Shown: positions 1-7,722 of the stretch, piece by piece | How the letters are laid out: each line of letters starts with the position of its first letter | How positions within the stretch are numbered: the first letter of the stretch is position 1 | From: Trichococcus sp. K1Tr | GTDB lineage: Bacteria > Bacillota > Bacilli > Lactobacillales > Aerococcaceae | DNA length: 64,000 bases | NCBI RefSeq assembly: GCF_028309625.1 | Contig: NZ_JAQMHR010000010.1 | Span: forward strand, 1 to 64,000 | Reading direction: 5' to 3' | Notes under the pieces: generated by a model | Told to the model about the DNA's origin: nothing | Databases searched by the model: none | What the model saw: only the letters and a program-made list of their open reading frames with translations | Translations under genes and position numbers: made by a program

Positions 1-100
1 CTCAGTGGAAGCAAGCTTCCATAGAAAAGACCGTTCGACTTGCATGTATTAGGCACGCCGCCAGCGTTCGTCCTGAGCCAGGATCAAACTCTCATGTAAA
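1..100 (-). rRNA. 16S ribosomal RNA, 5' end (partial)
   Basis: Read on the minus strand, the sequence carries the universal 16S 5' signature AGAGTTTGATCCTGGCTCAG followed by the conserved GACGAACGCTGGCGGCGTGC block. The gene runs off the left edge, so only about 100 nt of its 5' end are present. The mature 5' end near position 100 is placed by analogy with other Firmicutes, about 8 nt before the AGAGTTTG motif. It is certainly an rRNA operon start; the rest of the operon is outside the window. Confidence 0.97.
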
Positions 101-295
101 TGTGGACTCTTGTACAGAAATCCTACATGTTAAGCTGATAGCTCTTAATTTCTTGCTGACTTTATGTTTGCGATACTAAGTATCGTCTTCGTTTGCTTCG
201 ACCGAAGTCTAAGCTCCTTGCACATTTGGTTCGTTCATTCTTTATTCAGTTTTCAAAGGCCAATCGTGTATCACGTGTTACGTGATTGCTTATTT
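101..295 (-). promoter_or_regulatory. rRNA leader with boxA-like antitermination element
   Basis: This stretch lies between the rRNA promoters and the 16S 5' end and would be transcribed as leader. At 247-259 the minus strand reads CCTTTGAAAACTG, which resembles the boxA element found in Firmicute rRNA leaders and spacers (known role: Nus-factor antitermination). A short perfect hairpin, CGATACTAAGTATCG, lies at 171-185. The 117-residue open frame on the plus strand over this leader has no ribosome binding site and is not a gene. Confidence 0.6.
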
Positions 296-324
296 ATAAT
301 ATCACGGCTCCGACTCTCCGTCAA
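296..324 (-). promoter_or_regulatory. rRNA promoter, proximal (P3)
   Basis: On the minus strand TTGACG (319-324) and TATTAT (296-301) are separated by exactly 17 bp. The -10 context GTGATATTATA is shared with the middle promoter of the tandem array upstream. Confidence 0.8.
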
Positions 325-388
325 GCCTTTTCTGAAAGTTTTTCAGAAGCAATATCGGCTTGCAGATGCGTGGATCAGCAACTTTTAT

Positions 389-417
389 ATAATATCACGC
401 TCTAAATCGCATGTCAA
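389..417 (-). promoter_or_regulatory. rRNA promoter, middle (P2)
   Basis: On the minus strand TTGACA (412-417) and TATTAT (389-394) are spaced by 17 bp. The flanks GTGATATTATATAA and a stretch rich in T and A upstream of the -35 resemble the neighbouring promoters, suggesting the array arose by duplication. Confidence 0.85.
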
Positions 418-465
418 CAATTTTTTCAAATCATTTCAAAGCCGATTCTGGCGGACAACTTCTAT

Positions 466-494
466 ATACTATCATCGCAGCCGAATGCTGTCAA
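466..494 (-). promoter_or_regulatory. rRNA promoter, distal (P1)
   Basis: On the minus strand TTGACA (489-494) and TAGTAT (466-471) are spaced by 17 bp. It is the most upstream of three tandem promoters for the rRNA operon. A/T-rich sequence that could serve as an UP element lies just upstream (495-540). Confidence 0.82.
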
Positions 495-645
495 CGATTT
501 TTTCAGCTTATTTATGACTGATTACTAATTATTCAAAAATAAAGGCTCTGAGCAGTCTCTTCTGCTGGCATTAATTCTCATTCCATTATATAGTAGACTT
601 TAATATTGGACAGCCACATTTAAGGGCAGAAAGCGAGTGTAGTGA

Positions 646-1491
646 TTGGATAAAAAAATTATTTTTTTGGATATTGATGGTACTTTGGTGACGGATGATG
701 GCTGGGTTCCCGCATCCGCTGCGGACGCATGCAGACAAGCCCGCTTGAATGGGCACGAAATTTATTTGTGCACCGGCCGGTCAAAACCCGAAATCTATGA
801 TTTCATAATGGAAATCGGCTTTGACGGCATCATCGGTGCTGGCGGCGGCTTCGTTGAGTTGCGTGACGGAATGTTGTACCACAAGACAGTACCCGCCAGC
901 GAAGTCAGGCGGATGGTGGATTTCTTTGATCAGCACAGCATTGACTTTTACTTGGAGTCAAATGGCGGTCTGTTCGCCAGCAAGAATTTCCTGCCGCATG
1001 TGGAACGCTGCATTTACGGGGATATCGACAACGATCCGGATGCCCGCAGACGCAAGGAAGAGAATCCTCATCCCTTTATCGAGGGATTGATCTACGGTGA
1101 AGAGGATCTGTATAAGACTGATGTCAATAAAGCCTGTTTCCTTCAGAGCGACAAACTTTCTTTCGCACAGATCAAGGAGGAATTCGAAAACGTCTTTGAC
1201 ACGATACAGTGCACCGTGCCTCAGTTTGGGGATGAAAGCGGCGAACTGATGGTTCCGGGTATACACAAAGCGACTGCCATCGAAGCGTTGTTGACACACC
1301 TAGGTCTACCCAAAGAGAGGACGATCGCAATCGGAGATGGCTTGAACGATTTGGAGATGTTCGACTATTGTGCGGTCGGGATCGCCATGGGGAATGCCAA
1401 AGAAGAATTGAAGGCTGTCGCGGACCATGTCACGGGTTCGGTGGATGAAGATGGCCTGCATCAGGCTTTCCGTACATTCGGACTCATCTGA
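646..1491 (+). CDS. HAD-superfamily Cof-type phosphatase
   Basis: A 281-residue Cof/YkrA-like haloacid dehalogenase hydrolase, a cytosolic Mg-dependent phosphatase of small sugar or cofactor phosphates; the substrate cannot be told from sequence. Motif I is LDIDGTLV at residues 8-15 (nucleophile Asp8, acid/base Asp10), motif II is LCTGRS near residue 41, and motif III/IV is IAIGDGLNDLEM near 228. A large C2-type cap lies between. The start is TTG at 646 with only a weak upstream purine stretch (GCAGAAAGCGAG). The gene is divergent from the rRNA operon and stands alone. Function beyond phosphatase is inference. Confidence 0.85.
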   Translation: MDKKIIFLDIDGTLVTDDGWVPASAADACRQARLNGHEIYLCTGRSKPEIYDFIMEIGFDGIIGAGGGFVELRDGMLYHKTVPASEVRRMVDFFDQHSIDFYLESNGGLFASKNFLPHVERCIYGDIDNDPDARRRKEENPHPFIEGLIYGEEDLYKTDVNKACFLQSDKLSFAQIKEEFENVFDTIQCTVPQFGDESGELMVPGIHKATAIEALLTHLGLPKERTIAIGDGLNDLEMFDYCAVGIAMGNAKEELKAVADHVTGSVDEDGLHQAFRTFGLI

Positions 1492-1531
1492 CGGCCGCAG
1501 CAAAAAATCTTATCCATTTCATAAAATAATC

Positions 1532-1563
1532 TTCATAGTTTCTTCATACTTGAGATTTACTAT
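1532..1563 (+). promoter_or_regulatory. Direct-repeat response-regulator-type promoter of small RNA
   Basis: Two exact copies of TTCATA (1532-1537 and 1543-1548), 5 bp apart and so on an 11-bp period, lie 9 bp upstream of a TACTAT -10 box (1558-1563); there is no good -35. Known PhoB/PhoP and streptococcal CiaR boxes are hexamer direct repeats with about this period placed about 10 bp before the -10. This suggests activation by an OmpR-family response regulator, but which one is unknown. Confidence 0.6.
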
Positions 1564-1569
1564 GACTGT

Positions 1570-1667
1570 AGGCCAATCACAAACAATCTTTTTTTAATTT
1601 CTTTACTCCTCCAAAGTAAAGAGCAACTCCTTTAGGGCTGCCTGATAACTTCAGGCAGCTTTTTTTT
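1570..1667 (+). ncRNA. Probable trans-acting small RNA with anti-Shine-Dalgarno loops
   Basis: A stand-alone transcription unit of about 98 nt between two genes. It is inferred from a promoter ending at 1563, a hairpin CTTTACT/AGTAAAG (1601-1607 and 1615-1621) whose loop is CCTCCAA, an unpaired ACTCCTTT (1626-1633), and a strong terminator. CCTCC and CTCCTT are complementary to ribosome binding sites. This layout is like the CiaR-controlled csRNAs of streptococci and the C-rich-loop sRNAs of staphylococci. No ORF with a ribosome binding site lies inside. The alternative is a terminator plus untranslated leader of the flanking genes, but the self-contained promoter and terminator argue for an sRNA. 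Confidence 0.6.
1637..1667 (+). terminator. Rho-independent terminator of the small RNA
   Basis: Perfect 9-bp stem GCTGCCTGA / TCAGGCAGC with a 5-nt loop, followed directly by eight T. Confidence 0.9.
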
Positions 1668-1675
1668 GCTATACC

Positions 1676-1704
1676 TTAATTTTTTCGCCATTCCATGATA
1701 CTAT
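1676..1704 (+). promoter_or_regulatory. Probable proBA promoter
   Basis: An extended -10 element, TGATACTAT (1696-1704), with a weak TTAATT at -35 (1676-1681) and a 17-bp spacer. It lies about 100 nt upstream of proB and just after the sRNA terminator. Confidence 0.45.
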
Positions 1705-1801
1705 ATGAAGTAATACCTCGCTGGATGCGAGCTCTGCAACACATAAAAAAACTATTCTCTCTATAGATGAAAAAAATCAAATCGTAAACGGGGATGTGCA
1801 C

Positions 1802-2617
1802 ATGGAACCTATTCGCAACAAAATATTGGACTGCAAAAGGATCGTCATCAAAATCGGCACAAGTTCTTTGATGCTGGCCGATGGATCCGTCAACTACCAA
1901 ACTTTCGACCGGCTTGCTTATGTCTTGACTGTTTTGCGCAATCAAGGCAAAGAAATTGTCTTGGTGTCATCCGGCGCAATCGGAGTCGGGCTCAACCGCC
2001 TTAACCTGCCGCATCGTCCGAAAACCATCCCGGAACAACAAGCCGTCGCTTCTGTGGGGCAATCCGAGCTGATGAACCTCTACACCCGCTTTTTCTCGCA
2101 CTATAACCAGATTGTGGGGCAAATACTCATGACCTTGGATATCGTGCAGTTCCCGGAGAGCCGCAGGAATGCCGTAAACGCCTTCGAACAGTTGTTGAAA
2201 ATGGGCATCATCCCGATCGTGAATGAGAATGACGCTGTCTCCGTTGAAGAACTGGATCACCTGACAAAATTCGGGGATAACGATCGCCTTTCTGCAACTG
2301 TTGCGGAGATCATCTCCGCCGACCTGCTGGTCATGCTTTCCGATGTCCCAGGTTTTTATGATAAAAATCCGATGGCACATCCGGATGCCGTCCTCTTCCA
2401 CACCATTCATGCCGTCACGGCCAAGGAAATGGCTTTGGCTGGCGGGAACGGTTCGAAATTCGGGACCGGCGGCATGGCAACAAAATTGAAAGCTGCCAAA
2501 CGCATCCTGAAGAACAAGCAACAAATGGTATTGACGCAAGCCACAGACCCGACCGTATTGTTCGATATACTGGCCGGTAAAGAAATTGGAACCTATTTTG
2601 TGAGGGAAGACAAATAG
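1802..2617 (+). CDS. proB: Glutamate 5-kinase
   Basis: Catalyses ATP-dependent phosphorylation of L-glutamate, the first step of proline synthesis. The protein is 271 residues, a full amino-acid-kinase domain but no C-terminal PUA domain, the short form common in Lactobacillales. Visible motifs are VIKIGTSS near the N-terminus, VSSGAIGVG for nucleotide binding, NENDAVS and KFGDNDRLSA for glutamate/active site, and GTGGMATKLKAA near the end. The ATG at 1802 is preferred over GTG 1796 because GGGG at 1790-1793 is 8 nt from it. proA follows 13 nt downstream, so the two form an operon. Confidence 0.95.
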   Translation: MEPIRNKILDCKRIVIKIGTSSLMLADGSVNYQTFDRLAYVLTVLRNQGKEIVLVSSGAIGVGLNRLNLPHRPKTIPEQQAVASVGQSELMNLYTRFFSHYNQIVGQILMTLDIVQFPESRRNAVNAFEQLLKMGIIPIVNENDAVSVEELDHLTKFGDNDRLSATVAEIISADLLVMLSDVPGFYDKNPMAHPDAVLFHTIHAVTAKEMALAGGNGSKFGTGGMATKLKAAKRILKNKQQMVLTQATDPTVLFDILAGKEIGTYFVREDK

Positions 2618-2630
2618 AGGAGGATATTCG

Positions 2631-3881
2631 ATGAACAGTTTATTGCAAGAAATGGGCATTGCCGCGAAAGCCGCAGCCAACAGCCTGAGGAAAGCATCAA
2701 CCAAACAAAAAAATGAGGGACTTTTGGCCATGGAAGCTGCCCTTTACACGCATCAAGATGCCATCCTGGCAGCCAATGCGAATGACATCGCAGCAGCCGA
2801 GGTTAATGGCTTGCCGACGCCGATGATCGAACGTTTGACTTTGAATCCGCAACGGATCAAAGGGATGGCGGACAGTTTCAAGGAAATCGCTCAACTGCCT
2901 GATCCGATCGGCTACGTTGAGGAAATGACGAAATCTGCCGATGGTTTGATGATCGGCAAGCAGCGTGTTCCGCTTGGCGTCATCGGAATCATTTATGAAT
3001 CGCGTCCAAACGTCACGGCGGACGCGAGCGCCCTTTGCTTCAAATCGGGCAATGCCGTCATCCTGCGCGGTGGAAAAGAAGCATTGGAATCCAACAAAGC
3101 CATCATGACCGCATTACAAGCCGGACTCGTGGACGCCGGTTTCGCCAAGGAAACGTTGCAACTGATCCCTGATCCGTCCCGCGAACTGGCCAGCGAATTC
3201 ATGAAACTGAATGACTATCTGGATTGCCTAATCCCTCGCGGAGGAGCCGGACTGATCCAGAACGTACTGAAAAACGCGACAGTGCCTGTCATCGAAACCG
3301 GGGTCGGTAATTGCCACCTGTACATCGATAAGAATGCCGAATTGGAAATGGCTACGCGCATTCTGGTCAACGCGAAATGTTCCCGCCCTTCCGTCTGCAA
3401 TTCCATCGAGACGTTGGTTGTCCACGAAGCAGTTGCGGATGCTTTCCTGCCCGTTTTTGCGGAAGCTTTGGCGCCTTATAAAGTGGAATTGCGCGGCGAT
3501 GCGAAGACCTGCAGCATCTTGCCTGAAGCTATTCCAGCAACAGAGGAAGATTTCGCTGCCGAATTCTCGGATTTCATTTTGGCTGTGAAGGTGGTCTCTT
3601 CTTATGACGATGCCATCGCGCATATCCAGAAATACAGCACAGGCCATTCCGAAGTGATCGTCACCGATCATTACCAAACAGCACAGAACTTCCTGAACGA
3701 TATCGATGCAGCGGCAGTCTACATCAACGCCTCTTCTCGCTTCACGGACGGCGGTTGTTTCGGCTTCGGCGGAGAAATCGGCATCAGCACGCAAAAACTC
3801 CATGCCCGCGGACCGATGGGATTGAAGGAATTGACTTCCTACAAATACATCATCTACGGCGAAGGCCAAATCAGATCCTAA
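2631..3881 (+). CDS. proA: Glutamate-5-semialdehyde dehydrogenase (gamma-glutamyl phosphate reductase)
   Basis: Second enzyme of proline synthesis: NADPH-dependent reduction of gamma-glutamyl phosphate to the semialdehyde. It is 416 residues, the usual length. Aldehyde-dehydrogenase-fold motifs are visible: IYESRPNVT near residue 125, ETGVGNCHLY near 223 and the catalytic-cysteine region NAKCSRPSVCN near 247-257. A strong AGAGGAGG ribosome binding site lies 8 nt before ATG 2631. It is probably channelled with ProB, whose gene precedes it. A terminator follows within 30 nt. Confidence 0.96.
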   Translation: MNSLLQEMGIAAKAAANSLRKASTKQKNEGLLAMEAALYTHQDAILAANANDIAAAEVNGLPTPMIERLTLNPQRIKGMADSFKEIAQLPDPIGYVEEMTKSADGLMIGKQRVPLGVIGIIYESRPNVTADASALCFKSGNAVILRGGKEALESNKAIMTALQAGLVDAGFAKETLQLIPDPSRELASEFMKLNDYLDCLIPRGGAGLIQNVLKNATVPVIETGVGNCHLYIDKNAELEMATRILVNAKCSRPSVCNSIETLVVHEAVADAFLPVFAEALAPYKVELRGDAKTCSILPEAIPATEEDFAAEFSDFILAVKVVSSYDDAIAHIQKYSTGHSEVIVTDHYQTAQNFLNDIDAAAVYINASSRFTDGGCFGFGGEIGISTQKLHARGPMGLKELTSYKYIIYGEGQIRS

Positions 3882-3906
3882 AAGGGATCCTCATCAAAAA
3901 TATTTA

Positions 3907-3934
3907 GAGCCGGGACACCGTTCCCGGCTTTTTC
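3907..3934 (+). terminator. proBA terminator
   Basis: Stem AGCCGGGA / TCCCGGCT with a 6-nt loop followed by a T run. Confidence 0.9.
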
Positions 3935-3981
3935 TGTCCAGAATGCAACAACCGGCTACCGGAGAAAGAAGGGTTCCAACC

Positions 3982-5115
3982 ATGCAAAAGAAGATTGCAG
4001 TAATCGGTGGCGGCATCGTCGGCGCCACCGCCAGTTACTACTTGGCAAAAGCCGGCCACAGCGTCAGCGTGTTCGACAGCGGCACCGGCCAAGCAACAGC
4101 CGCGGCGGCAGGGATCATTTGCCCTTGGCTGTCCAGACGCCGCAACAAAAAATGGTACCGCCTCGTCTCAGAAGGAGCGGCTTTTTATGACAAGCTGTTG
4201 GCAGACTTGGCTTCCGACGGCTTGAAGACGGATGCCTACGCACGTTGCGGCGCCCTGATCCTGGGACGATCCGCCAAGTATATCCAGGAGGTCCACGACC
4301 GTGCACTGGAACGACGCGAGCAGGCGCCTCTGATCGGCAGCGTCACTATCCTGAAGGGAGCCGAACTCCAAAAGGCCTTTCCGCCTCTCACTAATGTCGA
4401 ACAAGCCCTTTACGTGGGCGGTGGTGCCCGCGTGGACGGCCGGGAATTGACGAAGACGTTGCTGCAGGCGACAACCCGATTCGGAGGCAGCATCCACAAA
4501 GGGACCGTCTCCCTCGCCAAGGGTAACGACGGCACCTTGTCCGTCCTGACGCCGGACGGAGGACCGCAAAAATTCGACGCGGTCATCCTGGCGGCCGGTG
4601 CTTGGCTGCCCCAACTCCTCCAGCCGCTCGGGTACACGGTCGATGTCCGCGGGCAAAAAGGTCAACTTGTCGTCCTCCAAAAAAATGAAGACAACAATCC
4701 GCAAGACTACCCGGTCATCATGCCCCAAGGCGAAATCGACCTGCTTCCGTTCGGCCACGGGAAAACAGTCATCGGCGCAAGCCATGAAAACGACAAAGGT
4801 TATGACCTGCAGCCTGACGCTTCCGTTACGGATCCGATGTTGGAACAAGCCCTCACTTGGCTTCCCAATCTGAAAGAAGCGGCAACAATGGATATCCGTG
4901 TCGGCACAAGGGCCTACACTTCAGACTTCAGCCCCTTCTTCGGCAGTGTCCCGGGACTGCAAAACTGCTTCGCGGCAAGCGGGCTCGGTTCATCCGGATT
5001 GACTTCCGGCCCGCTCATCGGCTATCTGTTAGCCGAATTGGCGCAAGGGAAAGAAAGCACCCTACCGACCGAGGATTATCCGATCACCGCCTACGTCAAA
5101 CTGGTCGGTCGCTAG
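3982..5115 (+). CDS. FAD-dependent oxidoreductase (DAO / DadA-glycine oxidase family)
   Basis: A 377-residue FAD-binding amine/amino-acid oxidoreductase. The N-terminal Rossmann motif IAVIGGGIVGATASYYLA binds FAD. An internal Gly-rich segment, ILAAGAWLPQLL, and the C-terminal block GLQNCFAASGLGSSGLTSGP complete the DAO fold. Substrate is likely a D-amino acid, glycine or proline-like compound. The neighbouring proBA genes make a link to proline or amino-acid metabolism plausible but unproven. ATG 3982 is preferred to ATG 3943 because AGAAGGG lies 8 nt before it. GC content is a little higher than in the flanking genes. No clear terminator follows. Confidence 0.85.
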   Translation: MQKKIAVIGGGIVGATASYYLAKAGHSVSVFDSGTGQATAAAAGIICPWLSRRRNKKWYRLVSEGAAFYDKLLADLASDGLKTDAYARCGALILGRSAKYIQEVHDRALERREQAPLIGSVTILKGAELQKAFPPLTNVEQALYVGGGARVDGRELTKTLLQATTRFGGSIHKGTVSLAKGNDGTLSVLTPDGGPQKFDAVILAAGAWLPQLLQPLGYTVDVRGQKGQLVVLQKNEDNNPQDYPVIMPQGEIDLLPFGHGKTVIGASHENDKGYDLQPDASVTDPMLEQALTWLPNLKEAATMDIRVGTRAYTSDFSPFFGSVPGLQNCFAASGLGSSGLTSGPLIGYLLAELAQGKESTLPTEDYPITAYVKLVGR

Positions 5116-5151
5116 AAAAACATAAAACATTATCCGCTGGTGCACTATTTT

Positions 5152-5180
5152 TTGCTATCTCACTGAAGTTGAAATATAAT
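5152..5180 (+). promoter_or_regulatory. mscL promoter
   Basis: TTGCTA (5152-5157), a 17-bp spacer and a consensus TATAAT (5175-5180), 23 nt before the mscL start. Confidence 0.7.
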
Positions 5181-5203
5181 TATCTTAAACGGAGGTGAAA
5201 AAT

Positions 5204-5599
5204 ATGTGGAAAGAATTTAAAACATTCATCATGCGTGGGAACGTGCTTGATCTTGCCGTCGGGGTTGTCATCGGGGGTGCATTTACAGCAATCGTCAATT
5301 CATTAGTAAAAGATATCATCACACCGATAATCGTAGCCATAACCGGCAATGCAGACTTGACCGGCCTTTCATTCAAAATCGGACAAGCAGACTTCACGTA
5401 CGGTAATTTCCTGCAAGCCTTACTGAACTTCTTGTTGATCGCACTTGTCCTCTTCCTGATGATCAAAGTAATCAACAAACTCAAACGCAAAATGCCTGAG
5501 GAAGAACCAGTGGAAGTGGAAGCCGAAGTACCTGTTGTTGAACTTTACCTGAAAGAAATCCGTGATTTGATGGTGAATCAGAACAAAAAAGCCGAATAG
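5204..5599 (+). CDS. mscL: Large-conductance mechanosensitive channel MscL
   Basis: A 131-residue MscL that opens in the membrane on hypo-osmotic shock. The N-terminal amphipathic helix MWKEFKTFIMRGNVLDLAVG and TM1 (VVIGGAFTAIVNSLVKDIITPI) are diagnostic. TM2 is near residues 65-92 and a charged cytoplasmic helix follows. ATG 5204 is chosen because GGAGGTGA at 5191-5198 has proper spacing; the GTG at 5195 lies inside it. A monocistronic unit with its own promoter and terminator. Confidence 0.97.
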   Translation: MWKEFKTFIMRGNVLDLAVGVVIGGAFTAIVNSLVKDIITPIIVAITGNADLTGLSFKIGQADFTYGNFLQALLNFLLIALVLFLMIKVINKLKRKMPEEEPVEVEAEVPVVELYLKEIRDLMVNQNKKAE

Positions 5600-5611
5600 T
5601 GCTCAACAAAA

Positions 5612-5645
5612 CCTGCTCCCTGTAATATACAGGGGGCAGGTTTTT
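5612..5645 (+). terminator. mscL terminator
   Basis: Stem CCTGCTCCCTGT / ACAGGGGGCAGG (one G-T pair) followed by five T. Confidence 0.88.
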
Positions 5646-5672
5646 AGATTCTGCTGAAAAGTAAACAAAAAC

Positions 5673-5717
5673 GAACCCTATAGAGGACACTTTTTTAGTG
5701 TCCATTCTATAGGGTTC
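5673..5717 (-). terminator. Terminator of the mannose-type PTS operon
   Basis: Inverted repeat GAACCCTATAG (5673-5683) / CTATAGGGTTC (5707-5717) with an inner GGACAC/GTGTCC stem. On the minus strand it is followed by a T-rich stretch. It ends the operon transcribed from 11.6 kb. Confidence 0.8.
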
Positions 5718-5729
5718 ATTTTCTTTTTC

Positions 5730-6182
5730 TTAAAAAGCGTCATCGTCCTCATCATCATCTTCGTCTGCAATCATGGATACATGCCAATCACTGATGCTGT
5801 TCTTCCCTTGAGCAATCACAGCTTCGGCAGCTTCTTTTACCGGCGTCCCGATCAATTGATGGTTGATCCCTTCCAACAGCATCGGAAGGTTTACCCCGCC
5901 AATGATGTAAACAGAATCTTGCAGTTCTTTCTCTAAACTATTTGTCACAAGAACCGATTGATTGTACGGGCTGGCGCTTACTAGGTCAACAAATACGATG
6001 ACCCCTTCACCTTGGTTTACTTCATGGATAGCTTCTTTAATTGTTGCGCCTAATGCCTGTACGTCGTCTCCCAGGTTCAAGTTCGCCGTTGTGATATTAT
6101 TAGTCGGCCCAAAGATCACTTCTGCTGAATTTTTAAGCCCATCACTTAACGTACCATGTGTTGCAATAACGATCCCTAACAT
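5730..6182 (-). CDS. PTS mannose-family EIIA component
   Basis: A 150-residue single-domain EIIA of the mannose (Man) class. The N-terminus [16 protein letters not shown] carries the phosphorylatable His9 accepted from HPr; the IIA(Man) fold continues with [11 protein letters not shown] and GGVNLPML. The C-terminus has an unusual acidic tail (DEDDDEDDD). ATG 6182 has AAGGAGG 7 nt upstream; a longer frame to 6227 has no such site. It is the last gene of the operon. Confidence 0.93.
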   Translation of the reverse strand: MLGIVIATHGTLSDGLKNSAEVIFGPTNNITTANLNLGDDVQALGATIKEAIHEVNQGEGVIVFVDLVSASPYNQSVLVTNSLEKELQDSVYIIGGVNLPMLLEGINHQLIGTPVKEAAEAVIAQGKNSISDWHVSMIADEDDDEDDDAF

Positions 6183-6217
6183 TGATAATCCTCCTTGGTT
6201 ACGGAAAGGCCCAGTGC

Positions 6218-7099
6218 CTATCTGCACAATTCCACAACTTTTGTAATATTTTCCATATTTAAATTCTTTTGATCCAAATCCGCTTTATCCAGATAAAATT
6301 GCGTTTTTTGCTCATTTTCTGAGGTTTTTGCACTGAAGATATAAGTGATCTTTTCGTCTGACGACCGATGATTAATACTAAATTCCGACAATTTCGTCTT
6401 AGAAACATCATTCCCGATAACATGCAGCGGCGCATCTGCGCCTACGCAATCCAAAAAGAAAATCTTTGCTTTCTTATTTCCAGGGGTAAGCATTGCTTCT
6501 AGACCACTTTCTCCAAAACTGCCTTCATCCACAAAAGCGAAAGCTGTTTTCTCTCCCTTTGCTTCACTTATCATTGCCAACATAGCAAGGACAGACGAAG
6601 TATTTCGGATCAACGTCTTTCGGTTTGCTGATCCCTTCGCAATCTTGCCCAGCAAGTAGAAGAAGACACCATAAGCAAGAGCGATAAACAAGGTGCGAAC
6701 AGAAAGCAAGTCAACCGCACCGGATGCGTTTTGCATATAAAAGAACGTTCCGGCAATACCTAACAGAATTAATAGGACCGAACTGACTACAATGAAACTG
6801 GTTGTCCGTTTTTCCTGTGCTTCCCGATCAAATAAAACATAAGGACCAAAATGTTGGATTGGCGTGTCATAATACGTGCAAATGATCCGATCCGCTTTTT
6901 CGATATCGCCAACGTAGACGTTCCTTGATGCATATTTTTTGTGGCGATTATACTCGATCACCTGCACATCTTCTCGCATGTCCGAAATGTCCGCCACCAA
7001 TGCCGAGAGGAACCGCCGCTTGCTTTTATCAGTACGACGTACACGATAAAAAGACTGATATCGAAATAGCCAATCTTTAAATTTTTCATTTTGCTGCAT
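6218..7099 (-). CDS. Unrecognised two-TM membrane protein inside the PTS operon, M28-like motifs
   Basis: 293 residues, not a standard PTS component. Residues 1-95 are soluble and basic. Two hydrophobic segments (about 103-125 and 135-155) form a membrane hairpin. The C-terminal 130 residues are soluble. CTYYDTP before the hairpin and [18 protein letters not shown] after it look like worn versions of the M28 aminopeptidase motifs (H-x-D and D-x-E-E-x-G-L-x-G-S), with the zinc-binding His replaced by Tyr. My inference is a non-catalytic M28-like fold split by a membrane hairpin. It sits between EIIB and EIIA, so it may regulate the transporter. ATG 7099 is favoured by AGGTGG 8 nt upstream. Confidence 0.6.
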   Translation of the reverse strand: MQQNEKFKDWLFRYQSFYRVRRTDKSKRRFLSALVADISDMREDVQVIEYNRHKKYASRNVYVGDIEKADRIICTYYDTPIQHFGPYVLFDREAQEKRTTSFIVVSSVLLILLGIAGTFFYMQNASGAVDLLSVRTLFIALAYGVFFYLLGKIAKGSANRKTLIRNTSSVLAMLAMISEAKGEKTAFAFVDEGSFGESGLEAMLTPGNKKAKIFFLDCVGADAPLHVIGNDVSKTKLSEFSINHRSSDEKITYIFSAKTSENEQKTQFYLDKADLDQKNLNMENITKVVELCR

Positions 7100-7188
7100 A
7101 GTATCTGCCACCTGTCATTTTGGTCACTATTTTCCCGATTGAGAAAAGCAGCTATTTCGCAATAACTGCTTTCCCGCCAGGAATTATT

Positions 7189-7692
7189 TTATAAACCGAA
7201 TTGCTTTAACACATCCGCTAAGCTGGAACTTGCAGAAGATGGCGTTGCTTGGAAATAGATGTTTTCAACGCCGTATTCTTCATTTAACTCTTTTAATTTC
7301 AACGCATCCGCTTTGTTCAGATATACTGATTTAGTGACCAAAATATCATCATCACCTTTTTTGGCGATTCCGCCGATGTTCAGATCCTTGATCGGAACAC
7401 CATGTTTGGCCAGATTATAAATTCCAGTAACTGTTTTCGTGATCAAAATAGCGCTATACTCTTTGAATTTGAACTCGTCCCAATAGAATTTGCACTTTTC
7501 TTCCGTCATGACAATTGTTTTTTGCCCGGTACGGCTGCCCGCACTTTTGTACAAGTCTTTCATGAATTTATCTTTGGCAACAACATCATCAACTACAAAG
7601 ATTGAATTGACGCCATCCCTTTGAGACAATGTCAACATAACTTGACCATGGATCAGTCTCTCATCTACACGCGCTAAATTTACTACTCCCAT
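7189..7692 (-). CDS. PTS mannose-family EIIB component
   Basis: A 167-residue IIB(Man)-class domain. ARVDERLIHGQVM near residues 7-19 contains the phosphorylatable His15, which passes phosphate from EIIA to the incoming sugar. KAGSRTG-type substrate loops and the C-terminal NIYFQATPSSA are typical. It lies 30 nt after EIID within the operon. Confidence 0.94.
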   Translation of the reverse strand: MGVVNLARVDERLIHGQVMLTLSQRDGVNSIFVVDDVVAKDKFMKDLYKSAGSRTGQKTIVMTEEKCKFYWDEFKFKEYSAILITKTVTGIYNLAKHGVPIKDLNIGGIAKKGDDDILVTKSVYLNKADALKLKELNEEYGVENIYFQATPSSASSSLADVLKQFGL

Positions 7693-7722
7693 TTTTCACA
7701 CTTCCCTTTCTTAATCACCTTT

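Noticed and set aside
164-517. 117-codon open frame on the plus strand
   Set aside because: It lies across the rRNA leader and promoters of the opposite strand, has no ribosome binding site and no recognisable protein features.
1560-1670. T-box or riboswitch leader for proBA
   Set aside because: No T-box sequence (AGGGTGGNACCGCG) is present, the terminator is complete without an antiterminator, and a separate promoter for proB follows it.
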